Shown here: positions 7,322-15,918 of the stretch, piece by piece | Position numbering within the stretch: the stretch's first letter is position 1 | Layout: every line of letters begins with the position of its first letter | Assembly: GCA_964627665.1 (NCBI GenBank) | Contig: CAZVKG010000050.1 | Coordinates: 1 to 25,876, forward strand | DNA: 25,876 nt | Source: UBA1351 sp964627665 | GTDB taxonomy: Bacteria; Bacillota; Clostridia; Lachnospirales; Vallitaleaceae | Direction: 5' to 3' | The notes under the pieces: model-generated | What the model was told of the DNA's origin: nothing | What the model saw: the letters and a program-made list of their open reading frames with translations, nothing else | Databases searched by the model: none | Position numbers and translations under genes: made by a program

Positions 7322-9256
7322 ATGTTACAAATAAACGCATTACGCTATAGCATCGGAGAGCGTTGTCTTTTTGATGATCTAACCCTTACAGTAGACCGAC
7401 CGGATAAAGTCGGTCTTATTGGTATTAACGGATCTGGAAAAACGACTCTTCTTCGCATGATTGCAGGACTTCTTCTTCCAGATGAAGGCACCATTACCGC
7501 ACCCAAAAATTTTCGAATTAATTACTTACCCCAAGATCCTGTTTTTCCCGAAGACCAACGGATCATTGATTATATTTTTGATAGTGACCTTCCGGTCATT
7601 AAAACCTTAAAAAATTACGAGAACACCTTGGAAGAACTCCATGTTCATCCTAACAACGAGGCCTTGGCAAAAGAGCTCATAAGTCTTCAGGAGGCTATTA
7701 ATCGTCTTGATGGTTGGGATTTAGAAAGCCAGATTAAGTCCGTCATTACTAAACTCAATATTCCAAATATTAAAACGCCTGTTTCCCAACTTTCCGGTGG
7801 TCAGAAAAAACGGGTTGCCTTAGCTGCCGCAATTTTACGGCCTTCAGATTTGCTGATTCTTGATGAGCCGACCAACCATCTTGATGATACGACTATTCAA
7901 TGGCTAGAGGATTATTTAAAGAGTTACACCAAATCTTTACTCCTCGTTACACATGATCGATACTTCTTAGACCGTGTTACCAATCGCATTGTTGAATTGG
8001 ATCACGGTCAGTTATATAGTTACCAAGGGAATTATTCGACCTTTGTTGAAAAAAAAGCAGAACGTCTTGAACTGGCCGGTTCTTTAGAACAAAAGCGGAA
8101 AAATCTCTACCGAAAAGAATTGGCTTGGATGCGCACCGGTGCCAGAGCACGTTCTACAAAACAAAAAGCTCGTATTGATCGTTTTCATGAAATCGAAAAC
8201 CAATCCTTTATTACAGATAGCTCTGAAGTTGATCTTCTTACAGGCTATCGGCGCATGGGGAAAAAGACCATCGAGCTTGAACATGTAAGTATGGGATTTG
8301 ATGACATCATACTTTTTAAAAATTTTTCCGTTTTGTTTCAACCCAATGACCGTGTCGGTATTATCGGACCCAACGGTACCGGAAAAACAACACTCTTGAA
8401 TTTAATCACCGGACAACTTGCTCCTAAATCAGGCACCATAGAAATCGGACCGACCATAAAAATCGGTTACTATAGCCAGCATTTCCCTGAACCGGATATA
8501 TCCATGACACTTATTGATTATATTCGAGAAACGGCTGAATATGTTACAACGGAAAACGGAGACCGTGTAACCGCTACTGTCATGTTAGAACGGTTTTTGT
8601 TTGATAAAAACACCCATTATTCACCCATTGAGAAACTCTCCGGTGGTGAAAAACGTCGTCTCTTTTTACTCAAGATTCTTATGGAATCCCCTAATGTATT
8701 GATGCTTGATGAACCAACAAATGACTTGGATATTGATACCTTAAAAGCATTAGAAGATTATTTAGATGACTTCGTCGGCATTGTTATCGTCGTCTCTCAC
8801 GATCGGTATTTTCTTGATCGCGTATGCCGTCGCCTATTTATTATGCAAGCCCATTCAACCCAGATTAAGGTATTGACCGGAAACTATAGCGATATCATTG
8901 AACAACATGGCTACGAAGCCATCACCGGACTCGATCTTCTTAAAACAGATTCGACAAAATCCAATACCAATGATACCTTTAAACCGGATTCAACAACTCA
9001 AGTTTCATCAACAGCCGTTTCTGAAGGCGAAAACCAGCCAAGAAAATTAACCTATAATGAAAAAAGAGAGCTTGAAGGGCTTGATACGCGTATTGATGCT
9101 TTAGAAAAGAAACTGGACGAATTAGAACAAATCCTTCAAGAAAATCAATCCAATTATTCCCTTCTGGAAGAAAGCATGAGCGAAAAAGAGGACGTAGAAA
9201 CACAGCTTCTTGAGGCAATGGAACGTTTAGAATATCTGTCTACCTTACGCCAATAA
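7322..9256 (+). CDS. ABC-F ATPase of the Uup/YfmR type
   Basis: This soluble protein of 644 residues has two ABC domains and no membrane segment. NBD1 shows GINGSGKT (34-41), LSGGQ (157-161) and LLILDEPTNHLD (177-188). NBD2 shows GPNGTGKT (349-356), LSGGE (439-443) and LMLDEPTNDLD (460-470). The linker between them (about 240-305) is basic and helical, the part that reaches the ribosomal P site in this family. A low-complexity Ser/Thr stretch (about 540-565) leads to a C-terminal coiled coil (about 570-640), a hallmark of Uup/YfmR. These proteins rescue or tune stalled translation. The start at 7322 has AAAGGTG upstream; GTG 7313 and ATG 7316 overlap that site. A weak TATGAT at 7292 suggests its own promoter, otherwise it reads on from pyrI. 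Confidence 0.93.
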   Translation: MLQINALRYSIGERCLFDDLTLTVDRPDKVGLIGINGSGKTTLLRMIAGLLLPDEGTITAPKNFRINYLPQDPVFPEDQRIIDYIFDSDLPVIKTLKNYENTLEELHVHPNNEALAKELISLQEAINRLDGWDLESQIKSVITKLNIPNIKTPVSQLSGGQKKRVALAAAILRPSDLLILDEPTNHLDDTTIQWLEDYLKSYTKSLLLVTHDRYFLDRVTNRIVELDHGQLYSYQGNYSTFVEKKAERLELAGSLEQKRKNLYRKELAWMRTGARARSTKQKARIDRFHEIENQSFITDSSEVDLLTGYRRMGKKTIELEHVSMGFDDIILFKNFSVLFQPNDRVGIIGPNGTGKTTLLNLITGQLAPKSGTIEIGPTIKIGYYSQHFPEPDISMTLIDYIRETAEYVTTENGDRVTATVMLERFLFDKNTHYSPIEKLSGGEKRRLFLLKILMESPNVLMLDEPTNDLDIDTLKALEDYLDDFVGIVIVVSHDRYFLDRVCRRLFIMQAHSTQIKVLTGNYSDIIEQHGYEAITGLDLLKTDSTKSNTNDTFKPDSTTQVSSTAVSEGENQPRKLTYNEKRELEGLDTRIDALEKKLDELEQILQENQSNYSLLEESMSEKEDVETQLLEAMERLEYLSTLRQ

Positions 9257-9265
9257 ATCAACGGA

Positions 9266-9295
9266 TTGTATTTTTTTCCGAATTTGGTATATAAT
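9266..9295 (+). promoter_or_regulatory. Promoter of tpx-mscS
   Basis: TTGTAT (9266-9271) and a perfect TATAAT (9290-9295) with an 18-base spacer lie in the 77-base gap after the ABC-F gene. No PerR- or Spx-type box was recognised by eye. Confidence 0.65.
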
Positions 9296-9333
9296 AAGGT
9301 TGTATCAACTTAACAATCAAAAGGAGGTAACGT

Positions 9334-9846
9334 ATGAAAAATGCAAACAAAGTAACGATGGGCGGAGATCCTGTAACAATTATTGGTGAAGAAATTGCTG
9401 CCGGTGCCCAAGCACCTGATTTTACAGTATTAAACTCGGACCTAGGTCCGGTAACACTTGCAGATGCAAAAGGAAAAACAGTCATTATTAGTGTGGTTCC
9501 TTCCATTGATACGTCAGTATGTGCAGAACAAACACGACGATTCAACAAGGAAGCATCCACATTAAAGGATACACTTATCTATACAATTAGCGTTGATTTA
9601 CCTTTTGCTCTAGGCCGTTTTTGTGCTGCTGAAGGCATTGACAATATTCAAGTTCTATCCGATCATAAGGAATTAGATTTTGGTATGAAGTATGGGTTTG
9701 TCATTGAGGAACATCGTCTTCTTACTCGAGGCATTGTCATTATTAACCCGGAAGGTAAAGTTGAATACGTTGAATATGTTGACGAAGTTACCACGCACCC
9801 GGACTATGACAAAGCTTTAGACGTTGCGAAAAAAATAAGCGAATAG
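9334..9846 (+). CDS. tpx: Thiol peroxidase (atypical 2-Cys peroxiredoxin)
   Basis: It reduces H2O2 and alkyl hydroperoxides at the expense of thioredoxin in the cytosol. The 170 residues match the Tpx family. The peroxidatic cysteine is C63 in SIDTSVCAEQTRRF, with the family's Thr three residues before it (T60). The resolving cysteine is C97 in FALGRFCAAEG, which gives the intramolecular disulfide typical of Tpx. AGGAGG precedes the ATG, and a good promoter lies upstream. mscS follows after a 10-base gap with its own AGGAG, so the two are co-transcribed. For an anaerobe the gene is an oxygen-tolerance factor. Identification is firm. Confidence 0.97.
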   Translation: MKNANKVTMGGDPVTIIGEEIAAGAQAPDFTVLNSDLGPVTLADAKGKTVIISVVPSIDTSVCAEQTRRFNKEASTLKDTLIYTISVDLPFALGRFCAAEGIDNIQVLSDHKELDFGMKYGFVIEEHRLLTRGIVIINPEGKVEYVEYVDEVTTHPDYDKALDVAKKISE

Positions 9847-9856
9847 GAGATTAGTT

Positions 9857-10666
9857 ATGGACATCTATTTTGAAAAACTGCAGGAACTTGCAGCGGTATA
9901 CTCCCCTAAAATTCTAGGTGCACTTGTCACCTTGATTCTTGGCTGGATTATTATCGGTCGTATTCGAGCCTTATTACCCCGCTTCTTTGATCGAATGAAA
10001 CTGGATGCCACTATCAAGCCATTTTTAACCGCTGTAGCATCCGTTTCACTTAAGGTTTTAGTTGTTGTTATTGCCTTAAATATACTTTCCAGTCAAGCCA
10101 TTGCTTCACTCGTAGCCCTTATTGGTGCTGCCGGATTAGCGATTGGTTTGGCATTACAAGGAACGTTAACGAATCTTGCCGGCGGTGTTATTATTCTTAT
10201 CTTACGACCTTTTCAAGTTGGCGACTTTATTACTGCTGCCGGTCACTCAGGTACTGTTGAAATGATTCATATCTTCAACACAATCCTAGTGACACCTGAC
10301 AATAAAGTGATTAATATTCCAAATGGATCACTTTCCAACACAGATGTAATTAATTACAGTATAAAAGAAACACGCCGTGTGGATTTAACCTTTGGCGTGT
10401 CCTATGATGCTGATATTGATACCGTCAAAACTATTTTAACTTCTGTCATTGATGCACATGAACTTATTTTAAGAGATCCTGAGCCATTTATCCGCTTAGC
10501 TGAACACGGTGACAGCGCTGTTGTCTTCGTTATACGTGTTTGGACCAACAAGGCAGACTATTGGACCGTGCATTTCGACTTACAAGAAACTGTTATGAAA
10601 GAATTTAATAAAGCAAATATCGGTATTCCTTATCCGCAAATGGATATTCATTTTGAAAAGGAATAA
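9857..10666 (+). CDS. mscS: Small-conductance mechanosensitive channel, MscS family
   Basis: The 269 residues form a minimal MscS-type channel: TM1 about 16-36, TM2 about 57-80, and pore helix TM3 about 83-115. TM3 has the Gly/Ala-rich packing pattern GAAGLAIGLALQGTLTNLAGG, followed by ILRPFQVGDFI, which leads into the beta domain. The cytoplasmic vestibule contains NGSLSNTDVINYS and ends with IPYPQMDIHF, the usual family signature. It opens under membrane tension on osmotic downshock and releases solutes. It is the second gene of the tpx operon. Its last 19 bases overlap the end of the convergent apbE gene, leaving no room for a conventional terminator between them. Confidence 0.95.
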   Translation: MDIYFEKLQELAAVYSPKILGALVTLILGWIIIGRIRALLPRFFDRMKLDATIKPFLTAVASVSLKVLVVVIALNILSSQAIASLVALIGAAGLAIGLALQGTLTNLAGGVIILILRPFQVGDFITAAGHSGTVEMIHIFNTILVTPDNKVINIPNGSLSNTDVINYSIKETRRVDLTFGVSYDADIDTVKTILTSVIDAHELILRDPEPFIRLAEHGDSAVVFVIRVWTNKADYWTVHFDLQETVMKEFNKANIGIPYPQMDIHFEKE

Positions 10667-11682
10667 TCCGTGTTAATGAGTGTCAGTGCATTTTCATCTA
10701 TGCCGCTTGAGGTAAAGATTTCATGGTTATCCATGATATAAATACACTCGACACCCTCTAAGGTCTCGACAAGTTCGAGGCCTTTTTCTTTACCTACAGC
10801 AAACAAGACGGTTGATAGTGCATCTGCATCAATGGATGTTTCCGCAACAACGGATACCGCACCGATATTATTTCGAACAGGATAACCATCTTCCGGGCTT
10901 AATATATGATGATATAATACACCATCCTCTTCAAAATTTCGTTCATAAACGCCTGATGTTACAATCGTGTTATCCGCTTCTTCAATGATCCCAAAGTATT
11001 TATTACGCACATCATAGGGGTCTTGTAAACCTACTTTAAATAAGGTGTTCTCATCTTTTTGTCCAATAAGCATAACATTACCGCCTAGGTTAATAATACT
11101 TTTTGTAATGCCTTGACCTTTTAAGTAATCTGCCACTTGATCGGCTGCATACCCTTTTGCTATGGCGCCTAGGTCAATCGCCATACCTTTTTCAAGATAC
11201 ACGGTTTGTTTGGCTTGATCGAATTGAATTTTTTGAAAGTCTACATAGGATAAAGCTTCTTCTAATTCATTTTCCTTCGGAATTCGTGCTTCATCTGTTC
11301 CGATTCCCCATAAACGTATAACCGGTTCCATTGTAACATCAAACTTTCCATCAGATAATTCACTAAATTCAATTGATTTTTGTATAACATAAAATGTATC
11401 TTCACTGACAGCTACCGGACCATGACCTGCCGACTTGTTGATGGCTGTAATTTCACTTTCCGAAACATTCAGAGACATCTTCGCTTCAATATCTTTGATA
11501 ATATCAAAGCTTTCTTTCAAAAGATTCTCATCCTTGCTTCCGAAAATCTGGATAGAGATTACCGTGCCTAAAACAATCTGACTATCCGAGATTGATTGGC
11601 TCATATCCGGGCTTTTTTGACATCCGGATACGATTAAGATGAGTATTAAAAAGAGTATCGTTGCACTATAACTTTTTTTCAC
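10648..11682 (-). CDS. apbE: ApbE-type FAD:protein FMN transferase lipoprotein
   Basis: It attaches FMN from FAD to a threonine of exported or membrane flavoproteins, such as the RnfG/RnfD and NqrB/C type. The 344 residues begin with a lipoprotein signal peptide: basic MKKSYS, hydrophobic stretch, lipobox IVSGC with the lipid-bearing Cys at 21. ApbE motifs follow in order: LGTVISIQIFG, FDVTMEPVIRLWGIG, DLGAIAKGYAAD, NLGGNVMLIG, TSGVYER, HHILSPEDGYP and the metal-site loop SIDADALSTVLFAVG. The start is GTG at 11682 with GAGGAA 9 bases upstream; a longer frame would run into the ABC-F gene. It follows that ABC-F gene by 14 bases, so they share a transcript. No Rnf or Nqr genes are in the window, so the target is elsewhere. 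Confidence 0.95.
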   Translation of the reverse strand: MKKSYSATILFLILILIVSGCQKSPDMSQSISDSQIVLGTVISIQIFGSKDENLLKESFDIIKDIEAKMSLNVSESEITAINKSAGHGPVAVSEDTFYVIQKSIEFSELSDGKFDVTMEPVIRLWGIGTDEARIPKENELEEALSYVDFQKIQFDQAKQTVYLEKGMAIDLGAIAKGYAADQVADYLKGQGITKSIINLGGNVMLIGQKDENTLFKVGLQDPYDVRNKYFGIIEEADNTIVTSGVYERNFEEDGVLYHHILSPEDGYPVRNNIGAVSVVAETSIDADALSTVLFAVGKEKGLELVETLEGVECIYIMDNHEIFTSSGIDENALTLINTDYSFSK

Positions 11683-11696
11683 TGTATTCACTTCCT

Positions 11697-13253
11697 CTAT
11701 ACAATCTTGAGGGTCCAGTCTTCTGCGGACCACTCATGGGTAATAAATGGCTTGTAGAATTCCGGATCATGACTCACCAGAATAATGGTTCCTTTAAAGG
11801 CTTTCAGTGCACGCTGAAGTTCTTCTTTAGCATCAACATCTAAGTGATTGGTCGGCTCATCAAGGACTAGCCAGTTAACTTCTCTAAGCATGATTTTGGT
11901 TAAGCGTACTTTTGCCGCTTCTCCACCACTTAATACCATCATTAAACTGGTAATATGTTCATTGGTGAGTCCTGCTCTGGCCAATGCAGCTCGAACCTCG
12001 CGATTGGTCATTGCCGGATACTCGCTCCAAATCTCTTCAATGGCGGTATTCTTATTGTCCTTTGAACTCTCTTGTTCAAAGTATCCCGGTTCAAGATAAT
12101 CCCCTAAATGGACTTTTCCACTGACCGGTTCAATAATTCCTAAAAGGGTTTTAAGCAATGTTGATTTTCCAAGTCCGTTCACCCCTTTTAATGCCACTTT
12201 TTGTCCCCGCTCTAAGACTAAGTTTAAGGGTTTCGTTAAGGGTTCATCATAGCCAATGACTAGATTTTCCGTCTCGACAACAAATCGCGCTGCTGCACGT
12301 GCTTCATTAAATTTAAAGCTTGGTTTGACTTTCTCATATACTTTTTCGACAATTTCCATTTTATCCAATTGTTTTTGACGACTTTTTGCCATATTGGTTG
12401 TGGCGACGCGAGCTTTATTCTTTGCGATAAAGGTCTCTAATTTATCGATTTCTTTTTGTTGTTTCTCATAGGCCTGTTCTTGTTGACGCTTTTTAAGATC
12501 ATTCATACGCTCAAAATTTTCATAGTCTCCCTTATACCGGGTAAGAATTGATGATTCAATATGATAAATCACATTAACGACTTCATTTAAGAAGGTGGTA
12601 TCATGGGAGACTAGAATAAATGCATTTTCGTAGTCAATCAAAAACTTTTTCAACCACAGAATATGCTCATAGTCTAAGTAATTGGTCGGCTCGTCTAAGA
12701 TTAATATCATTGGACTTTCTAAAAGCAGCTTTGCCAACAAGACTTTTGTCCTCTGTCCGCCACTTAGTTCGGATACATCCTTGTCTAAACCGATATCCCC
12801 TAATCCAAGGCCGTTGGCAATCTCCTCGACTTTAGCATCGATCATATAAAATCCATGGTGCTCAAGTGTATGTTGAATATCACTTACATCATCCATAATC
12901 GTTTGGAGTTCGTTCTCGTCAACGTCTCCCATTTTTTCATACAGTTTTAACATTTCTTCTTCTAAATCATACATATATGAAAAAGCACTACGTAATACAT
13001 CACGTATCGCTTGTCCTTTTTCAAGCACGGTATGTTGGTCAAGATAACCTGTTGTAATTCGATTACACCATTCGACCTTACCGGAATCCGGCATTAACTT
13101 GCCGGTAATAATATTTAAAAATGTGGATTTACCTTCACCATTGGCACCGACAAGCCCAACGTGCTCGCCTTTTAGTAAACGGAAAGACGCATCTTCAAGA
13201 ATCGTTCTTCCTCCAAAATCATGATTAACGTGTTCTACAGTTAGTATACTCAT
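11697..13253 (-). CDS. ABC-F family ATPase, second copy (translation factor or ribosome protection)
   Basis: The 518 residues carry two ABC domains without membrane segments. NBD1 has GANGEGKS (about 36-43), LSGGQRTK and ILILDEPTNYLD. The linker (about 235-300) is long, basic and coiled (KKRQQEQAYEKQQKEIDK, then NKARVATTNMAKSRQKQ). NBD2 has GVNGLGKS, LSGGEAAK and WLVLDEPTNHLD. It lacks the C-terminal coiled coil of the ABC-F protein at 7322-9256 and so belongs to another subfamily. Clostridial ABC-F proteins of this compact form include housekeeping factors as well as ribosome-protection proteins against lincosamides and pleuromutilins, and which applies cannot be read by eye. AAAGGA precedes the ATG. 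apbE follows in the same operon. Confidence 0.88.
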   Translation of the reverse strand: MSILTVEHVNHDFGGRTILEDASFRLLKGEHVGLVGANGEGKSTFLNIITGKLMPDSGKVEWCNRITTGYLDQHTVLEKGQAIRDVLRSAFSYMYDLEEEMLKLYEKMGDVDENELQTIMDDVSDIQHTLEHHGFYMIDAKVEEIANGLGLGDIGLDKDVSELSGGQRTKVLLAKLLLESPMILILDEPTNYLDYEHILWLKKFLIDYENAFILVSHDTTFLNEVVNVIYHIESSILTRYKGDYENFERMNDLKKRQQEQAYEKQQKEIDKLETFIAKNKARVATTNMAKSRQKQLDKMEIVEKVYEKVKPSFKFNEARAAARFVVETENLVIGYDEPLTKPLNLVLERGQKVALKGVNGLGKSTLLKTLLGIIEPVSGKVHLGDYLEPGYFEQESSKDNKNTAIEEIWSEYPAMTNREVRAALARAGLTNEHITSLMMVLSGGEAAKVRLTKIMLREVNWLVLDEPTNHLDVDAKEELQRALKAFKGTIILVSHDPEFYKPFITHEWSAEDWTLKIV

Positions 13254-13339
13254 ATATAATTCCTTTTCTTACTTGCATAATTGAATTTAATAAACATATC
13301 ATATAATACTTGGTTTTTGAAAAAAAAGCAAATTTATAC

Positions 13340-13368
13340 TTCCATATATTACAATAATATGATATAAT
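13340..13368 (+). promoter_or_regulatory. Probable promoter of the rhodanese gene
   Basis: A perfect TATAAT at 13363-13368 lies 35 bases before the ATG of the rhodanese gene. The -35 at 17 bases (TTCCAT) is poor. The 150-base gap also has to hold the promoter of the divergent ABC-F gene; a TATTAT on the minus strand near 13300 is a weak candidate. Confidence 0.45.
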
Positions 13369-13403
13369 GATTTCAAATAGAAATTTACTTTGGAGGTTAT
13401 ATT

Positions 13404-13739
13404 ATGTCATTATTTGGAAGTTTATTAGGTAGAGGAACAGGCAACATCAATGTTGTCGAATTAAAAGAAAAAATAGATCGTAAGGAAAAAGGGGCCCTTT
13501 ACTTAGATGTGCGTACACCCATGGAATTTAGCTCAAACCACATTAAGGGTTTTAAAAACATTCCTGTCGATCAAGTGCCACAACGCCTTGGTGAAATCCC
13601 TAAGGATAAGGAAATCGTCGTTATTTGTCAGTCAGGCGCACGGAGCAGTTCTGCTGTCCGCTTTTTAAAACAAAATGGTTATGAAAACGTCATTAATGTT
13701 TCCGGCGGTATGGGTGCCTGGATGATGCACCGATTTTAA
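13404..13739 (+). CDS. Single-domain rhodanese (sulfurtransferase)
   Basis: The 111 residues make one rhodanese domain. YLDVRTPMEF (33-42) is the family's N-terminal signature, and the active-site loop CQSGAR starts at the catalytic C75 that carries the persulfide. The C terminus GGMGAWMMHRF closes the fold. The first 20 residues (SLFGSLLGRGTGN) are a short, somewhat hydrophobic lead, not a convincing signal peptide. Such PspE/GlpE-like proteins shuttle sulfane sulfur in the cytosol; the physiological acceptor is unknown. GGAGG stands 7 bases before the ATG. The stop codon overlaps the stop of the convergent methyltransferase gene. Confidence 0.93.
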   Translation: MSLFGSLLGRGTGNINVVELKEKIDRKEKGALYLDVRTPMEFSSNHIKGFKNIPVDQVPQRLGEIPKDKEIVVICQSGARSSSAVRFLKQNGYENVINVSGGMGAWMMHRF

Positions 13740-14866
13740 TCCGGCCATAGGAGCCGTTCAAGAGTAGGCTGTAAATTGTAGTCACGACATGTGTCGAGAT
13801 AGGATTTGCTAAGCCTGCTTTTTTCATGCCGTTTATAGGCGCGAATCATTATATTTTTAGGCGTATGTTCCATATCGATAAATTCCATGATTTGGACATC
13901 ATATCCATAGCTTTTTAAAATCTCCCCCCGAAGTCCATCTGTCATTAGTGCTGCCATACGTTCTTTTAATAAGCCATACTGAAGAATTCCTTCCATAGGC
14001 TTAATCTGCATCTGTTGATAGATTTCTTTGTGACAGCATGGCACAGCCATGATGACTTTGGCATTCCACTTGACGGCTTTTTCTAAGGCATAGTCCGTTG
14101 CTAAGTTACAGGCATGCAAACTAATCACCATATCAATGGGTGCATCGTATTCAAACATGGCAATGTCGCCTACTCGAAAGTCTAACTGCTTATAGCCGAG
14201 TTCCTGTCTAAGTATATTTAAATTATGAATCACGGATTCTTTGAGATCGAGCCCGATAATTGTTGCATTTATCTTTTTTATTTCAACTAAATAATAATAC
14301 AAAGCAAAGGTAAGGTAGGATTTTCCACAACCGAAATCAACAATCGTTGGAGAATCTGTCTCTAGATCGTTTAGACTGTCTTCAATAAATTCCAAATAGC
14401 GGTTTATTTGTCTGAATTTATCATACCATTTTTTCTTGACACAACCATTTGCTTCCATAATGCCTAAGTGAATTAAAAAATCAATCGGTTGGCCTTCTTT
14501 TAGGATATATGCTTTTTCCACATTGTGTTTTCGGGCCTTGGGAACATCTGAATTTTGTCGTTTTGTTACATGCACTTTTCCTTTTTTTGAAATCCGTAAA
14601 GCCCATTCATTTTCTAACGTTATTATTTGGATTTGTTTATAGTGACTAGCTAACTGGGCCATTTGCTCAATCAACTCTTCTTGTTTCACATTCGTATGAA
14701 AGGCTTGCTCTTGTGTAAAGGCTTCGAATTGATAATAGCTTTCTTCGTCATCGATTCGCCAAACGATTGTTTTTGTATATGCATATATTTTTTGTCTAGA
14801 ATCACTCAAAATCGCTTTAACGATTATTTCTGTTTGTGCTTGTTTTAATAGTTCTAAAAGGTCCAT
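13736..14866 (-). CDS. SAM-dependent methyltransferase, Methyltransf_32-like (METTL25/RRNAD1-type)
   Basis: The 376 residues have an N-terminal part of about 160 with no recognised domain and a Rossmann methyltransferase domain from about 170: VDFGCGKSYLTFALYYYL (SAM loop), IGLDLKESV (acidic loop), FRVGDIAMF, then ISLHACNLATD and VPCCHKE. The last two motifs replace the usual NPPY-type catalytic motif and are characteristic of the PF13679 family as I recall it, whose eukaryotic members include METTL25 and RRNAD1. The bacterial substrate is not established; the cysteine pair in PCCH may bind metal or act in catalysis. AAGGAGGG precedes the ATG. The gene starts 85 bases after the aldolase stop, behind a hairpin, and its stop overlaps that of the rhodanese gene by 4 bases. 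Confidence 0.85.
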   Translation of the reverse strand: MDLLELLKQAQTEIIVKAILSDSRQKIYAYTKTIVWRIDDEESYYQFEAFTQEQAFHTNVKQEELIEQMAQLASHYKQIQIITLENEWALRISKKGKVHVTKRQNSDVPKARKHNVEKAYILKEGQPIDFLIHLGIMEANGCVKKKWYDKFRQINRYLEFIEDSLNDLETDSPTIVDFGCGKSYLTFALYYYLVEIKKINATIIGLDLKESVIHNLNILRQELGYKQLDFRVGDIAMFEYDAPIDMVISLHACNLATDYALEKAVKWNAKVIMAVPCCHKEIYQQMQIKPMEGILQYGLLKERMAALMTDGLRGEILKSYGYDVQIMEFIDMEHTPKNIMIRAYKRHEKSRLSKSYLDTCRDYNLQPTLERLLWPD

Positions 14867-14897
14867 ATCAACCCTCCTTTGTCTTATAAGTGAAAAT

Positions 14898-14923
14898 GGG
14901 ATATGACCCTTAGGTCATATCCC
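14898..14923 (-). terminator. Perfect 11-bp hairpin after the aldolase gene
   Basis: GGGATATGACC (14898-14908) and its exact complement (14913-14923) enclose a CTTA tetraloop. It lies 28 bases past the fba stop on the minus strand, followed by ATTTTC rather than a strong T-run. It most likely ends or stabilises the fba transcript and partly reads through into the methyltransferase gene, whose start is 32 bases further on. Confidence 0.65.
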
Positions 14924-14951
14924 TATATCAGAAATTTCTTATCCATGCAAG

Positions 14952-15815
14952 TTATGCTTTGTTGATTGAACCGAACATTTCCATTTTTTCTTTTACTGTA
15001 TCTTTAATTGCTTGGTATCCTGGAGCTAATACTTTACGAGGGTCAAAACCTTTACCTGTTAAGTCTTTGTCTTCTTCAAAGTACTTGCGTGTTGCCGCTG
15101 TAAATGTTAATTGACATTCTGTGTTGACGTTAATCTTAGATACTCCAAAGCGGATTGCTTCTTGAATCATCTCAATAGGAATCCCTGTTCCACCATGAAG
15201 AACTAAAGGCATTTCACCTGTTAATTGTTGGATTTTTTCAAGTGTGTCAAAGCTAAGACCTTTCCAGTTTTCAGGATATTTTCCGTGAATATTACCGATA
15301 CCTGCAGCTAAGAAATCAATTCCTAAATCTGCAATACGCTTACATTCATCAGGATCTGCAATCTCACCCGAACCAATAACACCATCTTCTTCGCCACCGA
15401 TTGAGCCAACTTCTGCTTCAACAGAAAGACCTTTTTCGTGCGCGATTTTAACGATTTCTTTTGTTTTCTCAACATTCTCTTCAATACCGTAGTGTGAACC
15501 ATCAAACATAACTGATGAGAAACCAGCTTCAATAACTTTAAATGCATGCTCATAACTACCATGGTCTAAATGAAGTGCTACAGGAACTGTAATGTTTAAC
15601 TCTTTTATCATACCGTTAACCATTCCAACCACTGTTGCATAACCACCCATATATTTACCGGCGCCTTCAGACACACCAAGAATTACCGGTGAATTATTTT
15701 CTTGTGCAGTTTCTAACACTGCTTTCGTCCACTCTAAGTTATTAATATTGAATTGTCCTACTGCATATTTACCTTCTTTTGCTTTTTTTAACATTTCTGC
15801 TGCTGATACTAACAT
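14952..15815 (-). CDS. fba: Class II fructose-1,6-bisphosphate aldolase
   Basis: It cleaves fructose-1,6-bisphosphate reversibly to DHAP and glyceraldehyde-3-phosphate in glycolysis and gluconeogenesis. The 287 residues match the shorter class II form. Zinc ligands and catalytic residues are visible: HLDHGS (D84 as acid/base, H85 zinc ligand), EAEVGSIGGEEDG (E134/E136 region), NIHGKY (H177 ligand) and LHGGTGIP (H207 ligand); NVNTECQ binds the phosphate end. The ATG at 15815 has GGAGG at 6 bases. It has a separate promoter, a terminator hairpin and codon use visibly cleaner than its neighbours, all fitting a highly expressed monocistronic gene. Tagatose-bisphosphate aldolase is a close alternative, but genomic context favours fba. 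Confidence 0.96.
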   Translation of the reverse strand: MLVSAAEMLKKAKEGKYAVGQFNINNLEWTKAVLETAQENNSPVILGVSEGAGKYMGGYATVVGMVNGMIKELNITVPVALHLDHGSYEHAFKVIEAGFSSVMFDGSHYGIEENVEKTKEIVKIAHEKGLSVEAEVGSIGGEEDGVIGSGEIADPDECKRIADLGIDFLAAGIGNIHGKYPENWKGLSFDTLEKIQQLTGEMPLVLHGGTGIPIEMIQEAIRFGVSKINVNTECQLTFTAATRKYFEEDKDLTGKGFDPRKVLAPGYQAIKDTVKEKMEMFGSINKA

Positions 15816-15882
15816 TGACTACCTCCGTTTTATGAACTTATTCATTTATTTAAGAACTACATAGTTACCATATCTGAAAAGA

Positions 15883-15911
15883 ATTATACATGAAAATCGT
15901 TAATATTTCAA
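15883..15911 (-). promoter_or_regulatory. Strong promoter of fba
   Basis: TTGAAA (15906-15911), a 17-base spacer and a perfect TATAAT (15883-15888) on the minus strand, 68 bases before the fba ATG. This is one of the best matches in the window, and it lies immediately after the stop of the coiled-coil gene. Confidence 0.75.
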
Positions 15912-15918
15912 CAACCGT

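Noticed and set aside
9857..11682. Functional operon of mscS with apbE
   Set aside because: The genes are on opposite strands and converge; they cannot share a transcript.
11683..11733. Longer ApbE frame starting at 11733
   Set aside because: It would put 17 charged residues before the lipoprotein signal and overlap the ABC-F gene; GTG 11682 fits the signal and ribosome site.
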